From: an uncultured Alistipes sp.
GTDB lineage: Bacteria > Bacteroidota > Bacteroidia > Bacteroidales > Rikenellaceae
Direction: 5' to 3'
NCBI GenBank assembly: GCA_910584485.1
Contig: CAJUAV010000001.1
Coordinates: forward strand, 62,001 to 126,000
Length of the DNA: 64,000 nt
A program made the position numbers and the translations under genes. The notes below the pieces were generated by a model. That model was given only the letters and a program-made list of their open reading frames with translations, was not told the DNA's origin and ran no database searches. This document shows, piece after piece, positions 41,909 to 50,834 of this stretch; position 1 is the first letter of the stretch; every line of letters starts with the position of its first letter.

Positions 41909-42994
41909 ATGCGTCATTTAATCGATCCGACCGATCTGTCGGTGGAGGAGATCCACGAGATTCTTACGCTCGCCGAGGCGATCATCGCCGACCGCGCCAA
42001 ATACCGCGAGGCCTGCAAGGGCAAAAAACTCGCTACGCTCTTTTACGAGCCGTCGACCCGTACCCGCTTGAGCTTCACGGCCGCCATGCTGGAGCTGGGC
42101 GGCGAGGTGATCGGCTTCTCGGACGCCAACTCCTCCTCCGTCTCGAAGGGCGAGACCGTCGCCGATACGGTGCGCGTGATCCGCTGCTTTGCCGACATCA
42201 TCGCCATGCGTCATTTCAAGGAGGGTGCGCCGCTCGTGGCGTCGCAGTATGCGGGCATCCCCGTCATCAACGCGGGCGACGGCAGCCATGCCCACCCGAC
42301 GCAGACCCTCACGGACCTGCTGACGATCAAGCGCGAGAAGGGCCGCTTGGACCACCTCACGATCGGTTTCTGCGGCGACCTGAAGTTCGGCCGCACGGTC
42401 CACTCGCTCATCAAGGCGCTGTCGCGCTACGAGGGCATCCGCGTGCTGCTCATTTCGCCCGAGGAGCTGCGTCTGCCGAGCTACATGCTCAAAGAGATGC
42501 GCGCCCACTCGAACCTCGAATTTCGCGAGGTGCGCACGATGGAGGAGGCGATGCCCGAGCTCGACATCCTCTACATGACGCGCGTGCAGAAGGAGCGCTT
42601 CCTCGACGAGGAGGAGTTCGACCGCGTGAAGGACAGCTTCGTGCTCGATCCGTCGAAACTCGCTGCGGCACGCGAGGATATGATCGTCCTGCATCCGCTG
42701 CCGCGCGTGAACGAGATCACGCGGGCCGTCGACAACGATCCGCGGGCGGTCTATTTCCGTCAGGTCGAGAACGGCAAGTTCGTCCGCATGGCGCTGATCT
42801 ACAAGCTGCTCGAATGGGCCGACGCGAACCGCCCTTACGAACATACGCCCGTCTTCGGGCAGGAATACGTCGTGGGCGGCCACACCTGCTCGAACCGCCG
42901 CTGCATCTCGGCGACCGAGGATGTCGACCGCATTTTCCGCGTGGCCGAGGACGGCACGCTGCGCTGCGCCTACTGCGAAACGAAGGCGAAATAG
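41909..42994 (+). CDS. pyrB: Aspartate carbamoyltransferase with a C-terminal PyrI-like zinc domain
   Basis: This enzyme joins carbamoyl phosphate and aspartate, the committed step to UMP. The 361-residue product has the catalytic-chain motifs FYEPSTRTRLSF, the HPTQTLTDLL segment and HPLPRVNEI within about 308 residues. The last 50 residues are extra: C327-x4-C332...C353-x2-C356 in HTCSNRRCIS...LRCAYCE, which resembles the zinc domain of the regulatory chain PyrI (CPNSNCIS...CKYCE in E. coli). The nucleotide-binding allosteric domain of PyrI is absent. ATG 41909 fits the family start. No terminator follows. Confidence 0.93.
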   Translation: MRHLIDPTDLSVEEIHEILTLAEAIIADRAKYREACKGKKLATLFYEPSTRTRLSFTAAMLELGGEVIGFSDANSSSVSKGETVADTVRVIRCFADIIAMRHFKEGAPLVASQYAGIPVINAGDGSHAHPTQTLTDLLTIKREKGRLDHLTIGFCGDLKFGRTVHSLIKALSRYEGIRVLLISPEELRLPSYMLKEMRAHSNLEFREVRTMEEAMPELDILYMTRVQKERFLDEEEFDRVKDSFVLDPSKLAAAREDMIVLHPLPRVNEITRAVDNDPRAVYFRQVENGKFVRMALIYKLLEWADANRPYEHTPVFGQEYVVGGHTCSNRRCISATEDVDRIFRVAEDGTLRCAYCETKAK

Positions 42995-43058
42995 CCATTG
43001 TTGATAAATTGTCAGTAGAAATTCGGCCGTTTCTTTTCGTGAAACGCCCTCGAATGAC

Positions 43059-43066
43059 TATCTTTG
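43059..43066 (+). promoter_or_regulatory. -7 box TATCTTTG of the pur operon leader
   Basis: A perfect TAnnTTTG; the upstream element at 20 bp reads TTC. Transcription would begin near 43073, giving a leader of about 230 nt before purE. Confidence 0.5.
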
Positions 43067-43072
43067 TACGTC

Positions 43073-43303
43073 CTTTTTCCGATCATGAAACTCAACGGGT
43101 ATATCGATTTCCGCCAACGGCGCAGCCGATCGCTTGACGAGCGGTTCTGCGGCGTGTCGCGTCGTACCCGCGGGTTTTGTGTGCACGCGAAACAGTCGTG
43201 TCGCGCAGATAGATAAGACGAATACCGCCATGACTGTCGAATGTCGTGGCGGTTCTGTTTTGCTTCGGAGAGGGAACGGCGAACGAACAACAAACGAAAA
43301 AAA
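43073..43303 (+). promoter_or_regulatory. Leader of the pur operon with a terminator-like hairpin
   Basis: The 231-nt leader has no convincing gene. CGGGTA (about 43094) can pair with TACCCG (about 43166), enclosing an imperfect CGCAG...CTGCG hairpin. Near its end ACCGCCATGAC (43224-43234) pairs with GTCGTGGCGGT (43243-43253), 11 bp with one T-G, followed by TCTGTTTT. This could be an attenuator, weaker than the one before pyrC. No known purine-type or ZTP-type riboswitch consensus was recognised. Confidence 0.4.
43224..43261 (+). terminator. Possible attenuator hairpin before purE
   Basis: An 11-bp stem with an 8-base loop and an interrupted T tract (TCTGTTTT). It lies 43 bp before purE, the same distance as the terminator before pyrC. 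Confidence 0.4.
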
Positions 43304-43774
43304 ATGATACGAGTCGGAGTTATTATGGGGTCGGTGAGCGACTACGAAGTGATGCAGGAGGCCTGCACGATGCTCGATGCGCTGGGCATCGTCTTCGAAA
43401 AACGCGTCGTCAGCGCGCACCGCACGCCCGAACTGCTTTTCGAATACGCCCGCACGGCCAAGGAGCGCGGGTTGCAGGTCATTATCGCGGGTGCGGGCGG
43501 CGCCGCCCACCTGCCCGGCATGGTCGCCTCGATGACGACGCTGCCCGTGGTGGGCGTGCCCGTCAAGTCGCGCGCCCTGAACGGCCTCGATTCGCTGCTT
43601 TCGATCGTCCAGATGCCGGGCGGCGTCCCCGTGGCGACGACGGCCATCAACGGCGCGAAGAACGCCGCCCTGATCGCGGCGTCGATTCTGGCGCTGCAGG
43701 ACGGCGCCGTGGCCGAGAAACTGGAGGCGTTCCGTGCCAAGCAGACCGCCGACGTACTGCAAATCGAGCTTTGA
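43304..43774 (+). CDS. purE: N5-carboxyaminoimidazole ribonucleotide mutase
   Basis: PurE moves the carboxyl group of N5-CAIR to make CAIR in purine synthesis. The 156-residue class I enzyme has MGSVSDYEVM, SAHRTPELL and the GAGGAAHLPGM active-site loop. ATG 43304 (MIRVGVIMGS) is preceded by an A-rich leader. The in-frame start at 43241 lies within the leader hairpin and was rejected. purK follows after one base. Confidence 0.97.
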   Translation: MIRVGVIMGSVSDYEVMQEACTMLDALGIVFEKRVVSAHRTPELLFEYARTAKERGLQVIIAGAGGAAHLPGMVASMTTLPVVGVPVKSRALNGLDSLLSIVQMPGGVPVATTAINGAKNAALIAASILALQDGAVAEKLEAFRAKQTADVLQIEL

Positions 43775-43775
43775 C

Positions 43776-44867
43776 GTGCAGACGATCGGTATCATAGGCG
43801 GTGGCCAGCTGGGGCTGATGATCGCCGAGCAGGCGCGCCTGCTGGGGGTGCGCACTGCGGTGCTCGATCCCGCGGCCGATGCGCCCGCCTTCGCCGTCGC
43901 GGACGAGCGCATCGTGGCGGCCTACGACGACGCGGCGGCGCTCGAAGAGCTCTGCCGCCGCAGCGATGCGGTGACCTACGAATTCGAAAACGTGCCGGGC
44001 GACGTACTGATTCCGCTCGCCGAACGTTATCGTATTCCGCAGGGCTATAAACCGCTCTACGATTCGCAGGACCGCCTGCGCGAGAAGGAGAATGCCCGCC
44101 GTCACGGCTTTCGGACCCCCGAATTCGCTCCCGTCGACGATCGGGCGTCGCTTCGCGCGGCGCTGGAGTGGATCGGCTACCCCGCGGTGCTCAAGACCCG
44201 CACGCTCGGCTACGACGGCCACGGCCAGCAGGTGCTGCGCTCGGAGGCCGATTTCGAGGCGGCCTGCCGCCTGCTCGCCGTGCCCTGCATCCTGGAGCAG
44301 TTCGTCCCCTTCGACTACGAAACGAGCGTCGTCGTCGTGGCCGACCGCAACGAGGCCGTTTCCTTCCCGATGGGGCGCAACGTCCATCGGGACGGCATCC
44401 TGGACCTCTGCTTCGTCCCTGCGGCGATCGAACCCGCGCTGGAGCGGCGGATCCGCCGCACGGCCGAGGCGTTCATGCGCAGCGCCGGCTACGAAGGAAT
44501 CCTGGCCATCGAGCTCTTCGTGCGCGGCGACGCGTTTTATTTCAACGAGATGGCGCCGCGCCCGCACAACTCGGGCCACTATACGATCGAGGGGACGACG
44601 ACCAACCAGTTCCGCGAGCTGGTGCGTTACCTGACGGGCGAAAAGCTCCGGCAGCCCGAGCTCGTGGCTCCGACCGTGATGAAGAACATCCTCGGGCAGG
44701 ATCTCGAAGCGGCCGAGCGCATCGCGGCCGAGGGGCACGAAAACGTCTTCGTGCACCTCTACGGCAAGACGGAGAGCCGCCCGAAACGCAAGATGGGCCA
44801 CATCACCTTCGTCGGCATGACCGCCGACGGCTATGCGGCGCAGTGGGCCGACCGCTTCGTGCGATAG
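43776..44867 (+). CDS. purK: N5-carboxyaminoimidazole ribonucleotide synthase
   Basis: This ATP-grasp enzyme carboxylates AIR with bicarbonate to N5-CAIR, the substrate of PurE. The 363-residue protein begins (GTG) QTIGIIGGGQLGLMI; LKTRTLGYDGHGQQV is the ATP-binding loop and FNEMAPRPHNSGHYTIEG the metal/phosphate site. GTG 43776, one base after the purE stop, was chosen over ATG 43734, which overlaps purE by 41 bp and adds residues absent from the family. Confidence 0.94.
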   Translation: MQTIGIIGGGQLGLMIAEQARLLGVRTAVLDPAADAPAFAVADERIVAAYDDAAALEELCRRSDAVTYEFENVPGDVLIPLAERYRIPQGYKPLYDSQDRLREKENARRHGFRTPEFAPVDDRASLRAALEWIGYPAVLKTRTLGYDGHGQQVLRSEADFEAACRLLAVPCILEQFVPFDYETSVVVVADRNEAVSFPMGRNVHRDGILDLCFVPAAIEPALERRIRRTAEAFMRSAGYEGILAIELFVRGDAFYFNEMAPRPHNSGHYTIEGTTTNQFRELVRYLTGEKLRQPELVAPTVMKNILGQDLEAAERIAAEGHENVFVHLYGKTESRPKRKMGHITFVGMTADGYAAQWADRFVR

Positions 44868-44920
44868 CGGCCCGACGACGCGCCGCGCCTGAAACGAAAA
44901 AGAATGAGAAACTGTACGAT

Positions 44921-47900
44921 ATGAAGAACTACCGCATTTTTGTCGAAAAGAAGCCCCGCTTCCGTGTCGAGGCCGAAAGCCTGAAACGGGAGCTCAACCT
45001 GAACCTGAATCTGCAGATCGAGGAGCTGCGCCTGCTCTGCGTCTACGACCTCTTCGGCTTTACGGACGAGCTCGTGGAGCGCTGCCGCTACGGCGTCTTC
45101 GGCGAGGTGGTGACCGATACGGTGACCGATGCGTTCGACCTCGGCGACCGTCCTCACCTGGCCGTGGAGTTCCTGCCCGGCCAGTTCGACCAGCGCGCCG
45201 CCTCGGCGGTCGACTGCGTGCGACTGGTCGATCCGACGGCCGACGTGCGTATCCGCTCGTCGAAACTGCTCGTTTTCGATGCGGGCGTTTCGCAGGAGGC
45301 GCTGGCCAAGATCCGCCACTATTATATCAATGCCGTCGAATCGCGCGAAAAGAACCTCGCGGTCCTTTCCGAGCAGGAGCAGGCCGAGGTGCGTCCCGTC
45401 GAGGTGCTCGACGGCTTTTGCGCGATGCCCGAGACGGAGTGGGGCGCCTTCTGCAAGAGCCGCGGGCTGGCGATGAACGCCGACGACCTGGGCGAGGTGG
45501 TGCGCTATTTCCGCGAGGAGGGGCGCGATCCCTACGAGACGGAGCTGCGGATCCTCGATACCTATTGGAGCGACCACTGCCGCCATACCACCTTCACCAC
45601 GGAGCTCGAAGGGATCACCGTCGAGGAGTCGTTCCTCAAGTCGGAGATCGAATCGTCGCTGGCGCTCTACCTCCGCATCCGCCGCGAGCTGGGACGCGAG
45701 GCGAAGCCGGTCTGCCTGATGGACATGGCGACGATCGGCGCCCGCGTGCTGCGCAAGCGCGGCCTGCTCGACGACCTGGAGCAGAGCGAGGAGAACAACG
45801 CCTGCTCGATCTTCGTCGACGTGGACGTCGACGGCGCGACCGAGCGCTGGCTGCTCCAGTTCAAGAACGAGACGCACAACCATCCGACCGAAATCGAGCC
45901 CTTCGGCGGCGCTTCGACCTGTCTGGGCGGCGCGATCCGCGACCCGCTGTCGGGCCGCAGCTACGTCTACCAGGCGATGCGTGTGACGGGTGCGGGCGAC
46001 ATCTACCGCAAGGTCTCCGAGACGCTCCCCGGCAAGCTGCCGCAGAGCATCATTTCGAAGAAGGCCGCAGCGGGCTATTCGAGCTACGGCAACCAGATCG
46101 GTCTGGCGACGACCCACGTGCGCGAGATCTACCACGACGGCTACGTCGCCAAGCGCCTCGAGGTGGGTGCCGTGGTGGGTGCCGTGAAGGCGGAGAACGT
46201 ACGGCGCGAGCGTCCTGCGGCGGGTGACCGGATCATCCTGTTGGGCGGCCGCACGGGCCGCGACGGTATCGGCGGCGCTACGGGCTCGTCGAAGGAGCAC
46301 GACGCCCGTTCGCTCGAGACGTGCGGCAGCGAGGTGCAGAAGGGCAACGCCCCCGAGGAGCGCAAGCTGGAGCGGCTGTTCCGCCGTGCCGAGGTGACGC
46401 GTCTTATCAAGAAGTCGAACGACTTCGGTGCGGGCGGCGTCAGCGTGGCGATCGGCGAGCTGGCCGACGGGCTGGACATCTACCTCGACCGCGTGCCGAC
46501 GAAATACAGCGGTCTGAATGCCACGGAGCTCGCCATCAGCGAGTCGCAGGAGCGCATGGCCGTCGTGATCGAGCCGAAGGACGTCGAGGCCTTCATGGGT
46601 TACTGCCGCGAGGAGAACATCGAGGCGGTCGAGGTGGCCGACGTGACCGACACGGCGCGCATGCGCATGTTCTACAAGGGCGACAAGGTGGCCGACCTGC
46701 GCCGCGATTTCATCGATTCGGCGGGTGCGAAACACTACGCCGAGGCGGCGATCGCCGCCGTCGACGAGCGCGACCCCTTCGCCCGATCGGTCGAGGGCGC
46801 CACGGCGGCCGAGCGTTTCACGAACAACCTGAAAGATTGGAACGTCCTGTCGCAGAAGGGGCTGATCGAGATGTTCGATTCGACGATCGGCCGTTCGACG
46901 GTCCTCATGCCCTTCGGCGGACGCACGCAGCGCAGCGAGACGCAGGTTTCGGTGCAGAAACTCCCCGTCGACGGCTACACGACCACGGCCAGCATCATGG
47001 CCTTCGGCTATAACCCCCGGATCGCTTCGTGGAGCCCCTACCACGGTGCAGCGTATGCCGTCGTCGATGCGGCGGCGAAGGTGGTCGCAGCGGGTGCCCG
47101 CTACGAAAAGATGCGTTACTCCTATCAGGAGTATTTCGAGCGCATGACCAAAGAGCCGACCTCGTGGGGCAAGCCCCTCGCTGCGCTGCTCGGTGCGCTC
47201 AAGATGCAGATCGAACTGGGGCTGCCCTCGATCGGCGGCAAGGACTCGATGTCGGGCACGTTCCAGGATATCGACGTGCCGCCGATGCTCATGGCCTTCG
47301 GCATCACGACGGTCGACGCCGCACGCGTCATTTCGACCGACCTGAAGGGGGCGGGACACCGTCTCTACCTCATCCGCCATACCCCCGATGCGCATTACAT
47401 GCCCTCGACCGAGCAGCTCAAGCGCAATTTCGCCTTCGTCAGCGACGCGATCGCCGACGGCCGTATCCTCTCGGCCTGGGCCGTGGGGACGGGCGGCGCG
47501 GGCGAGGGCCTCGCGAAGATGGCCTTCGGCAACGGCGTCGGCGTCGAGGTGACGATGCCCGAGGAGCGTCTCTACGATTTCGCCTACGGTTCGATCCTCG
47601 TCGAGACGGCCGAACCGCTCGCCTTCGAGGCCGCCGAGGAGGTGGGCCGCACGATCGGCGAGGAGGCGATCCGCATCGGCGATGAGCGGCTGGCGCTCGA
47701 CGAGCTGTACGAGGCCAACCGCGCCCGCTTCGCCACGGTCTATCCCGACAAGGGGGAGAACCGCGCCGAGGTGATGACCTCCGAGCCGGCTCCCTGCACG
47801 GTGACCTACCCGGGCGAGGCGGTCGAACACCCCGTCGCCTACCTGCCCGTCTTCCCGGGCACGAACTGCGACTACGACACGGCCAAGGCCTTCCGCGCAG

Positions 47901-48628
47901 CGGGCGCCGAGGTGCGCTCGAGCGTCCTCTGCAACTTGGAGGGCGACGACATCCTGCGTTCGATCGACCGGATGTGCCGCGAAATCGCCCGGGCCCACAT
48001 CTTCGTCTTGAGCGGCGGTTTCTCGGCGGGCGACGAACCCGACGGCAGCGCCAAGCTGATCGTGAACGTGCTGAACAACAGTCGTGTCCGCGACGAAATC
48101 CACGCGTTGCTCGACCGCGGCGGTCTGGTGCTCGGCATCTGCAACGGCTTCCAGGCGCTCGTCAAGTCGGGCCTGCTGCCCTACGGACGGCTGGGCCTGG
48201 TGACCGAGGCTTCGCCGACGCTCTTCCGCAATGACATCAACCGCCACATTTCGCAGATCGTCACCACGCGCGTGGCGACGACCCGTTCGCCGTGGCTCTC
48301 GTCGTTCAGCCTCGGCGAGGAGCATGCGATCGCCGTCAGCCACGGCGAAGGCAAGTTCGTCGTCGGCGAGGAGCTGGCCCGCGAGCTCTTCGAGCGCGGA
48401 CAGGTGGCCTTCCAGTACGTCGACCCCGCGGGTCGTCCGACGGCCGAGGCGCCCTACAACCCGAACGGCTCCTCCTATGCGATCGAGGGCATCATCTCGC
48501 CCGACGGCCGCATCCTGGGCAAGATGGGCCATACGGAGCGCTACGAGGAGCTCCTCTACAAGAACATCGACGGCAACAAGCGCCAGCCGCTGTTCGAGAA
48601 TGCGGTGAACTATTTCCGCAAAAAATAA
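44921..48628 (+). CDS. purL: Phosphoribosylformylglycinamidine synthase, large single-chain type
   Basis: This enzyme converts FGAR to FGAM with ATP and glutamine. At 1235 residues it is the single-chain form in which PurS-, PurL- and PurQ-like parts are joined. ATPase-region motifs include FKNETHNHPTEIEPFGGAST and GGKDSMSGTF. A C-terminal class I glutaminase starts VAYLPVFPGTNCDYDTAKAF, with the nucleophile Cys in GICNGFQAL. ATG 44921 (MKNYRIFVEKKP) was taken, 53 bp after purK. Confidence 0.97.
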   Translation: MKNYRIFVEKKPRFRVEAESLKRELNLNLNLQIEELRLLCVYDLFGFTDELVERCRYGVFGEVVTDTVTDAFDLGDRPHLAVEFLPGQFDQRAASAVDCVRLVDPTADVRIRSSKLLVFDAGVSQEALAKIRHYYINAVESREKNLAVLSEQEQAEVRPVEVLDGFCAMPETEWGAFCKSRGLAMNADDLGEVVRYFREEGRDPYETELRILDTYWSDHCRHTTFTTELEGITVEESFLKSEIESSLALYLRIRRELGREAKPVCLMDMATIGARVLRKRGLLDDLEQSEENNACSIFVDVDVDGATERWLLQFKNETHNHPTEIEPFGGASTCLGGAIRDPLSGRSYVYQAMRVTGAGDIYRKVSETLPGKLPQSIISKKAAAGYSSYGNQIGLATTHVREIYHDGYVAKRLEVGAVVGAVKAENVRRERPAAGDRIILLGGRTGRDGIGGATGSSKEHDARSLETCGSEVQKGNAPEERKLERLFRRAEVTRLIKKSNDFGAGGVSVAIGELADGLDIYLDRVPTKYSGLNATELAISESQERMAVVIEPKDVEAFMGYCREENIEAVEVADVTDTARMRMFYKGDKVADLRRDFIDSAGAKHYAEAAIAAVDERDPFARSVEGATAAERFTNNLKDWNVLSQKGLIEMFDSTIGRSTVLMPFGGRTQRSETQVSVQKLPVDGYTTTASIMAFGYNPRIASWSPYHGAAYAVVDAAAKVVAAGARYEKMRYSYQEYFERMTKEPTSWGKPLAALLGALKMQIELGLPSIGGKDSMSGTFQDIDVPPMLMAFGITTVDAARVISTDLKGAGHRLYLIRHTPDAHYMPSTEQLKRNFAFVSDAIADGRILSAWAVGTGGAGEGLAKMAFGNGVGVEVTMPEERLYDFAYGSILVETAEPLAFEAAEEVGRTIGEEAIRIGDERLALDELYEANRARFATVYPDKGENRAEVMTSEPAPCTVTYPGEAVEHPVAYLPVFPGTNCDYDTAKAFRAAGAEVRSSVLCNLEGDDILRSIDRMCREIARAHIFVLSGGFSAGDEPDGSAKLIVNVLNNSRVRDEIHALLDRGGLVLGICNGFQALVKSGLLPYGRLGLVTEASPTLFRNDINRHISQIVTTRVATTRSPWLSSFSLGEEHAIAVSHGEGKFVVGEELARELFERGQVAFQYVDPAGRPTAEAPYNPNGSSYAIEGIISPDGRILGKMGHTERYEELLYKNIDGNKRQPLFENAVNYFRKK

Positions 48629-48669
48629 CCCTTAAGCAGCTAAAAAACCTTTAAAATATCCGAAATCCT

Positions 48670-49386
48670 ATGAAACAGCTCGAAATGCTCTACGAAGGCA
48701 AGGCAAAACAGGTATTCCTCACCGACGATCCCGACAAGATCATCATCCACTACAAGGATGCTGCGACGGCGTTCAACAACGTGAAGAAGGCCACGATCGA
48801 GAACAAGGGCGTGCTCAACAACGCCATTTCGACCCTCATCTTCCACGAGCTGCACAAGGCGGGCGTGAAGACCCACTACATCGAGACGCTCAACGAGCGC
48901 GACCAGCTCTGCCGCCGCGTGATGATCATTCCGCTGGAGGTGATCGTGCGCAACGTCGTGGCGGGTTCGATGGCGCAGCGTCTGGGCATCGAGGAGGGCA
49001 CCGAACCCTCGAACACGATCTTCGACATCTGCTACAAGAAGGACGAGCTGGGCGATCCGCTCATCAACGACCACCACGCCGTGGCGCTCGGCGCCGCCAC
49101 CTACGAGGAGCTGGACCAGATCTATAAGATGACGGCAAAGATCAACGAGGTGCTCAAGGGGCTCTTCGCGCAGATGAACATCCGGCTGATCGATTTCAAG
49201 ATCGAGTTCGGCAAGACCTCCGACGGCGAAATCGTGCTGGCCGACGAGGTGTCGCCCGACACCTGCCGTCTGTGGGACGCCACGACCAACGAGAAGCTCG
49301 ACAAGGACCGCTTCCGCCGCGACCTGGGTCGCGTTCGCGAGGCCTACGAGGAGATTCTGGCCCGTTTGCAGCAGATTACGAAATAA
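48670..49386 (+). CDS. purC: Phosphoribosylaminoimidazole-succinocarboxamide synthase
   Basis: PurC attaches aspartate to CAIR, giving SAICAR. The 238-residue protein begins LEMLYEGKAKQVF, followed by IPLEVIVRNVVAGS and LIDFKIEFGK, with DEVSPDTCRLWD at the metal/substrate site. It is the bacterial short form. It is preceded by a 41-bp A-rich spacer and followed 15 bp later by purF. purB, needed for the next reaction, is not in the window. Confidence 0.97.
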   Translation: MKQLEMLYEGKAKQVFLTDDPDKIIIHYKDAATAFNNVKKATIENKGVLNNAISTLIFHELHKAGVKTHYIETLNERDQLCRRVMIIPLEVIVRNVVAGSMAQRLGIEEGTEPSNTIFDICYKKDELGDPLINDHHAVALGAATYEELDQIYKMTAKINEVLKGLFAQMNIRLIDFKIEFGKTSDGEIVLADEVSPDTCRLWDATTNEKLDKDRFRRDLGRVREAYEEILARLQQITK

Positions 49387-49401
49387 ATCGAGAACGATCG
49401 C

Positions 49402-50820
49402 ATGATGATTCCCTATTCGGATCGCGAGATCCACGAGGAGTGCGGCGTTTTCGGCATCTATGGCGTCGATAACGCGGCCTCGCTGACCTACTACGCCCTG
49501 CATGCCCTGCAACACCGCGGGCAGGAGGGGTGCGGCATCGTCACGGTCGATCCCGCGGGCGAGTTCAATCGCAGCAAGGGCAAGGGGCTCGTGACGGAGG
49601 TCTTCAAGGAGGAGGAGCTGGCGCGCCTGAAGGGGCGCATGGCCATCGGCCACGTCCGCTATTCGACGGCGGGCGGCAACCGTTTGGAGAACGTCCAGCC
49701 CTTCCTGTTCCGCCACAACACGGGCGATTTCTCGCTGGCCCACAACGGCAACATCGTCAACTCGGCCCAGCTGCGGCTCTACCTCGAAAATCGGGGCAGC
49801 CTCTTCCAGTCGAGCTCCGACAGCGAGGTGCTGGCCCACCTGATCAAGAAGGAGACCCACTGCGCCGACCGTCCGCGCATCCACGCCATTCTGGAGGCGC
49901 TGAACATGCTCGAGGGGGCTTTCGCCTTCGTCATCATGACCTCGCGCCGCCTCTATGCCGCCCGCGACAAGTACGGCCTGCGGCCGCTTTCGATCGGCCG
50001 CATCGGCGACGGCTACGTCGTGGCGAGCGAGACGTGCGCCTTCGACGCGATCGGCGCCGAGTATGTGCGCGACGTCGAGCCGGGCGAGGTGGTGACGATC
50101 GATCACCACGGCCTGCGGTCGAGCCAGTATTCGCAGTACAAGCGCTACCACATGTGCTCGATGGAGTACATCTATTTCGCCCGTCCCGACAGCGACATCG
50201 AGGGGCGCAACGTCCACGCCTGCCGCAAGGAGTCGGGGCGTCTGCTCTTCGAGGAGTCGCCCGCCGCGGCCGACATCGTGGTCGGCGTGCCCGATTCGAG
50301 CTTGAGCGCCGCCATGGGCTATGCCGAGGCGAGCGGGCTGCCGTACGAGATGGGGCTTATCAAGAACAAGTACATCGGCCGCACCTTCATCCAGCCCACG
50401 CAGGAGCTGCGCGAGAAGGGCGTGCGCATGAAGCTCTCGGCCGTTCGGACGATCGTCAAGGGCAAGCGCGTCGTGCTGGTCGACGACTCGATCGTGCGCG
50501 GCACCACCTCGCGCCGCATCGTGGCGCTGCTCAAGGAGGCGGGTGCCACCGAAGTGCATGTGCGCATCGCCTCGCCCCCGATGATCGCCCCCTGCTTCTA
50601 CGGCGTGGACACCTCGACCTACGACGAGCTCATTTCGGCCCGCATGTCGGTCGCGGAGGTCTGCAAGGCGATCGGCGCCGATTCGCTGGCCTTCCTCACC
50701 GAGCCGGCGCTCTACAAGGCGAGCTGCCGCAAGGAGCTCTGCACGGCCTGCTTCACGGGCCGCTATCCGACGGCGCTCTACACCGACAAGGAGCACGCGA
50801 ACAAAGACGGTAAATTCTAA
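49402..50820 (+). CDS. purF: Amidophosphoribosyltransferase
   Basis: PurF makes phosphoribosylamine from PRPP and glutamine, the first committed purine step. The 472-residue protein has a 13-residue propeptide (MMIPYSDREIHEE) that would be removed to expose nucleophile Cys14 in CGVFGIYG. It has the PRPP motif VVLVDDSIVRGTTS. Four cysteines match the [4Fe-4S] ligands of the B. subtilis-type enzyme (HMCSMEY, APCFYGVD and the pair in ELCTAC), so it is probably an oxygen-labile iron-sulfur PurF. It lies 14 bp before purM. Confidence 0.97.
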   Translation: MMIPYSDREIHEECGVFGIYGVDNAASLTYYALHALQHRGQEGCGIVTVDPAGEFNRSKGKGLVTEVFKEEELARLKGRMAIGHVRYSTAGGNRLENVQPFLFRHNTGDFSLAHNGNIVNSAQLRLYLENRGSLFQSSSDSEVLAHLIKKETHCADRPRIHAILEALNMLEGAFAFVIMTSRRLYAARDKYGLRPLSIGRIGDGYVVASETCAFDAIGAEYVRDVEPGEVVTIDHHGLRSSQYSQYKRYHMCSMEYIYFARPDSDIEGRNVHACRKESGRLLFEESPAAADIVVGVPDSSLSAAMGYAEASGLPYEMGLIKNKYIGRTFIQPTQELREKGVRMKLSAVRTIVKGKRVVLVDDSIVRGTTSRRIVALLKEAGATEVHVRIASPPMIAPCFYGVDTSTYDELISARMSVAEVCKAIGADSLAFLTEPALYKASCRKELCTACFTGRYPTALYTDKEHANKDGKF

Positions 50821-50834
50821 AACGAGACTTTTTT

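Noticed and set aside
43085..43216. 43-codon ORF in the purE leader (MKLNGYIDFRQRRSR...)
   Set aside because: Arg-rich, no family, no coding bias, and its bases take part in leader stems. Left as part of the leader.
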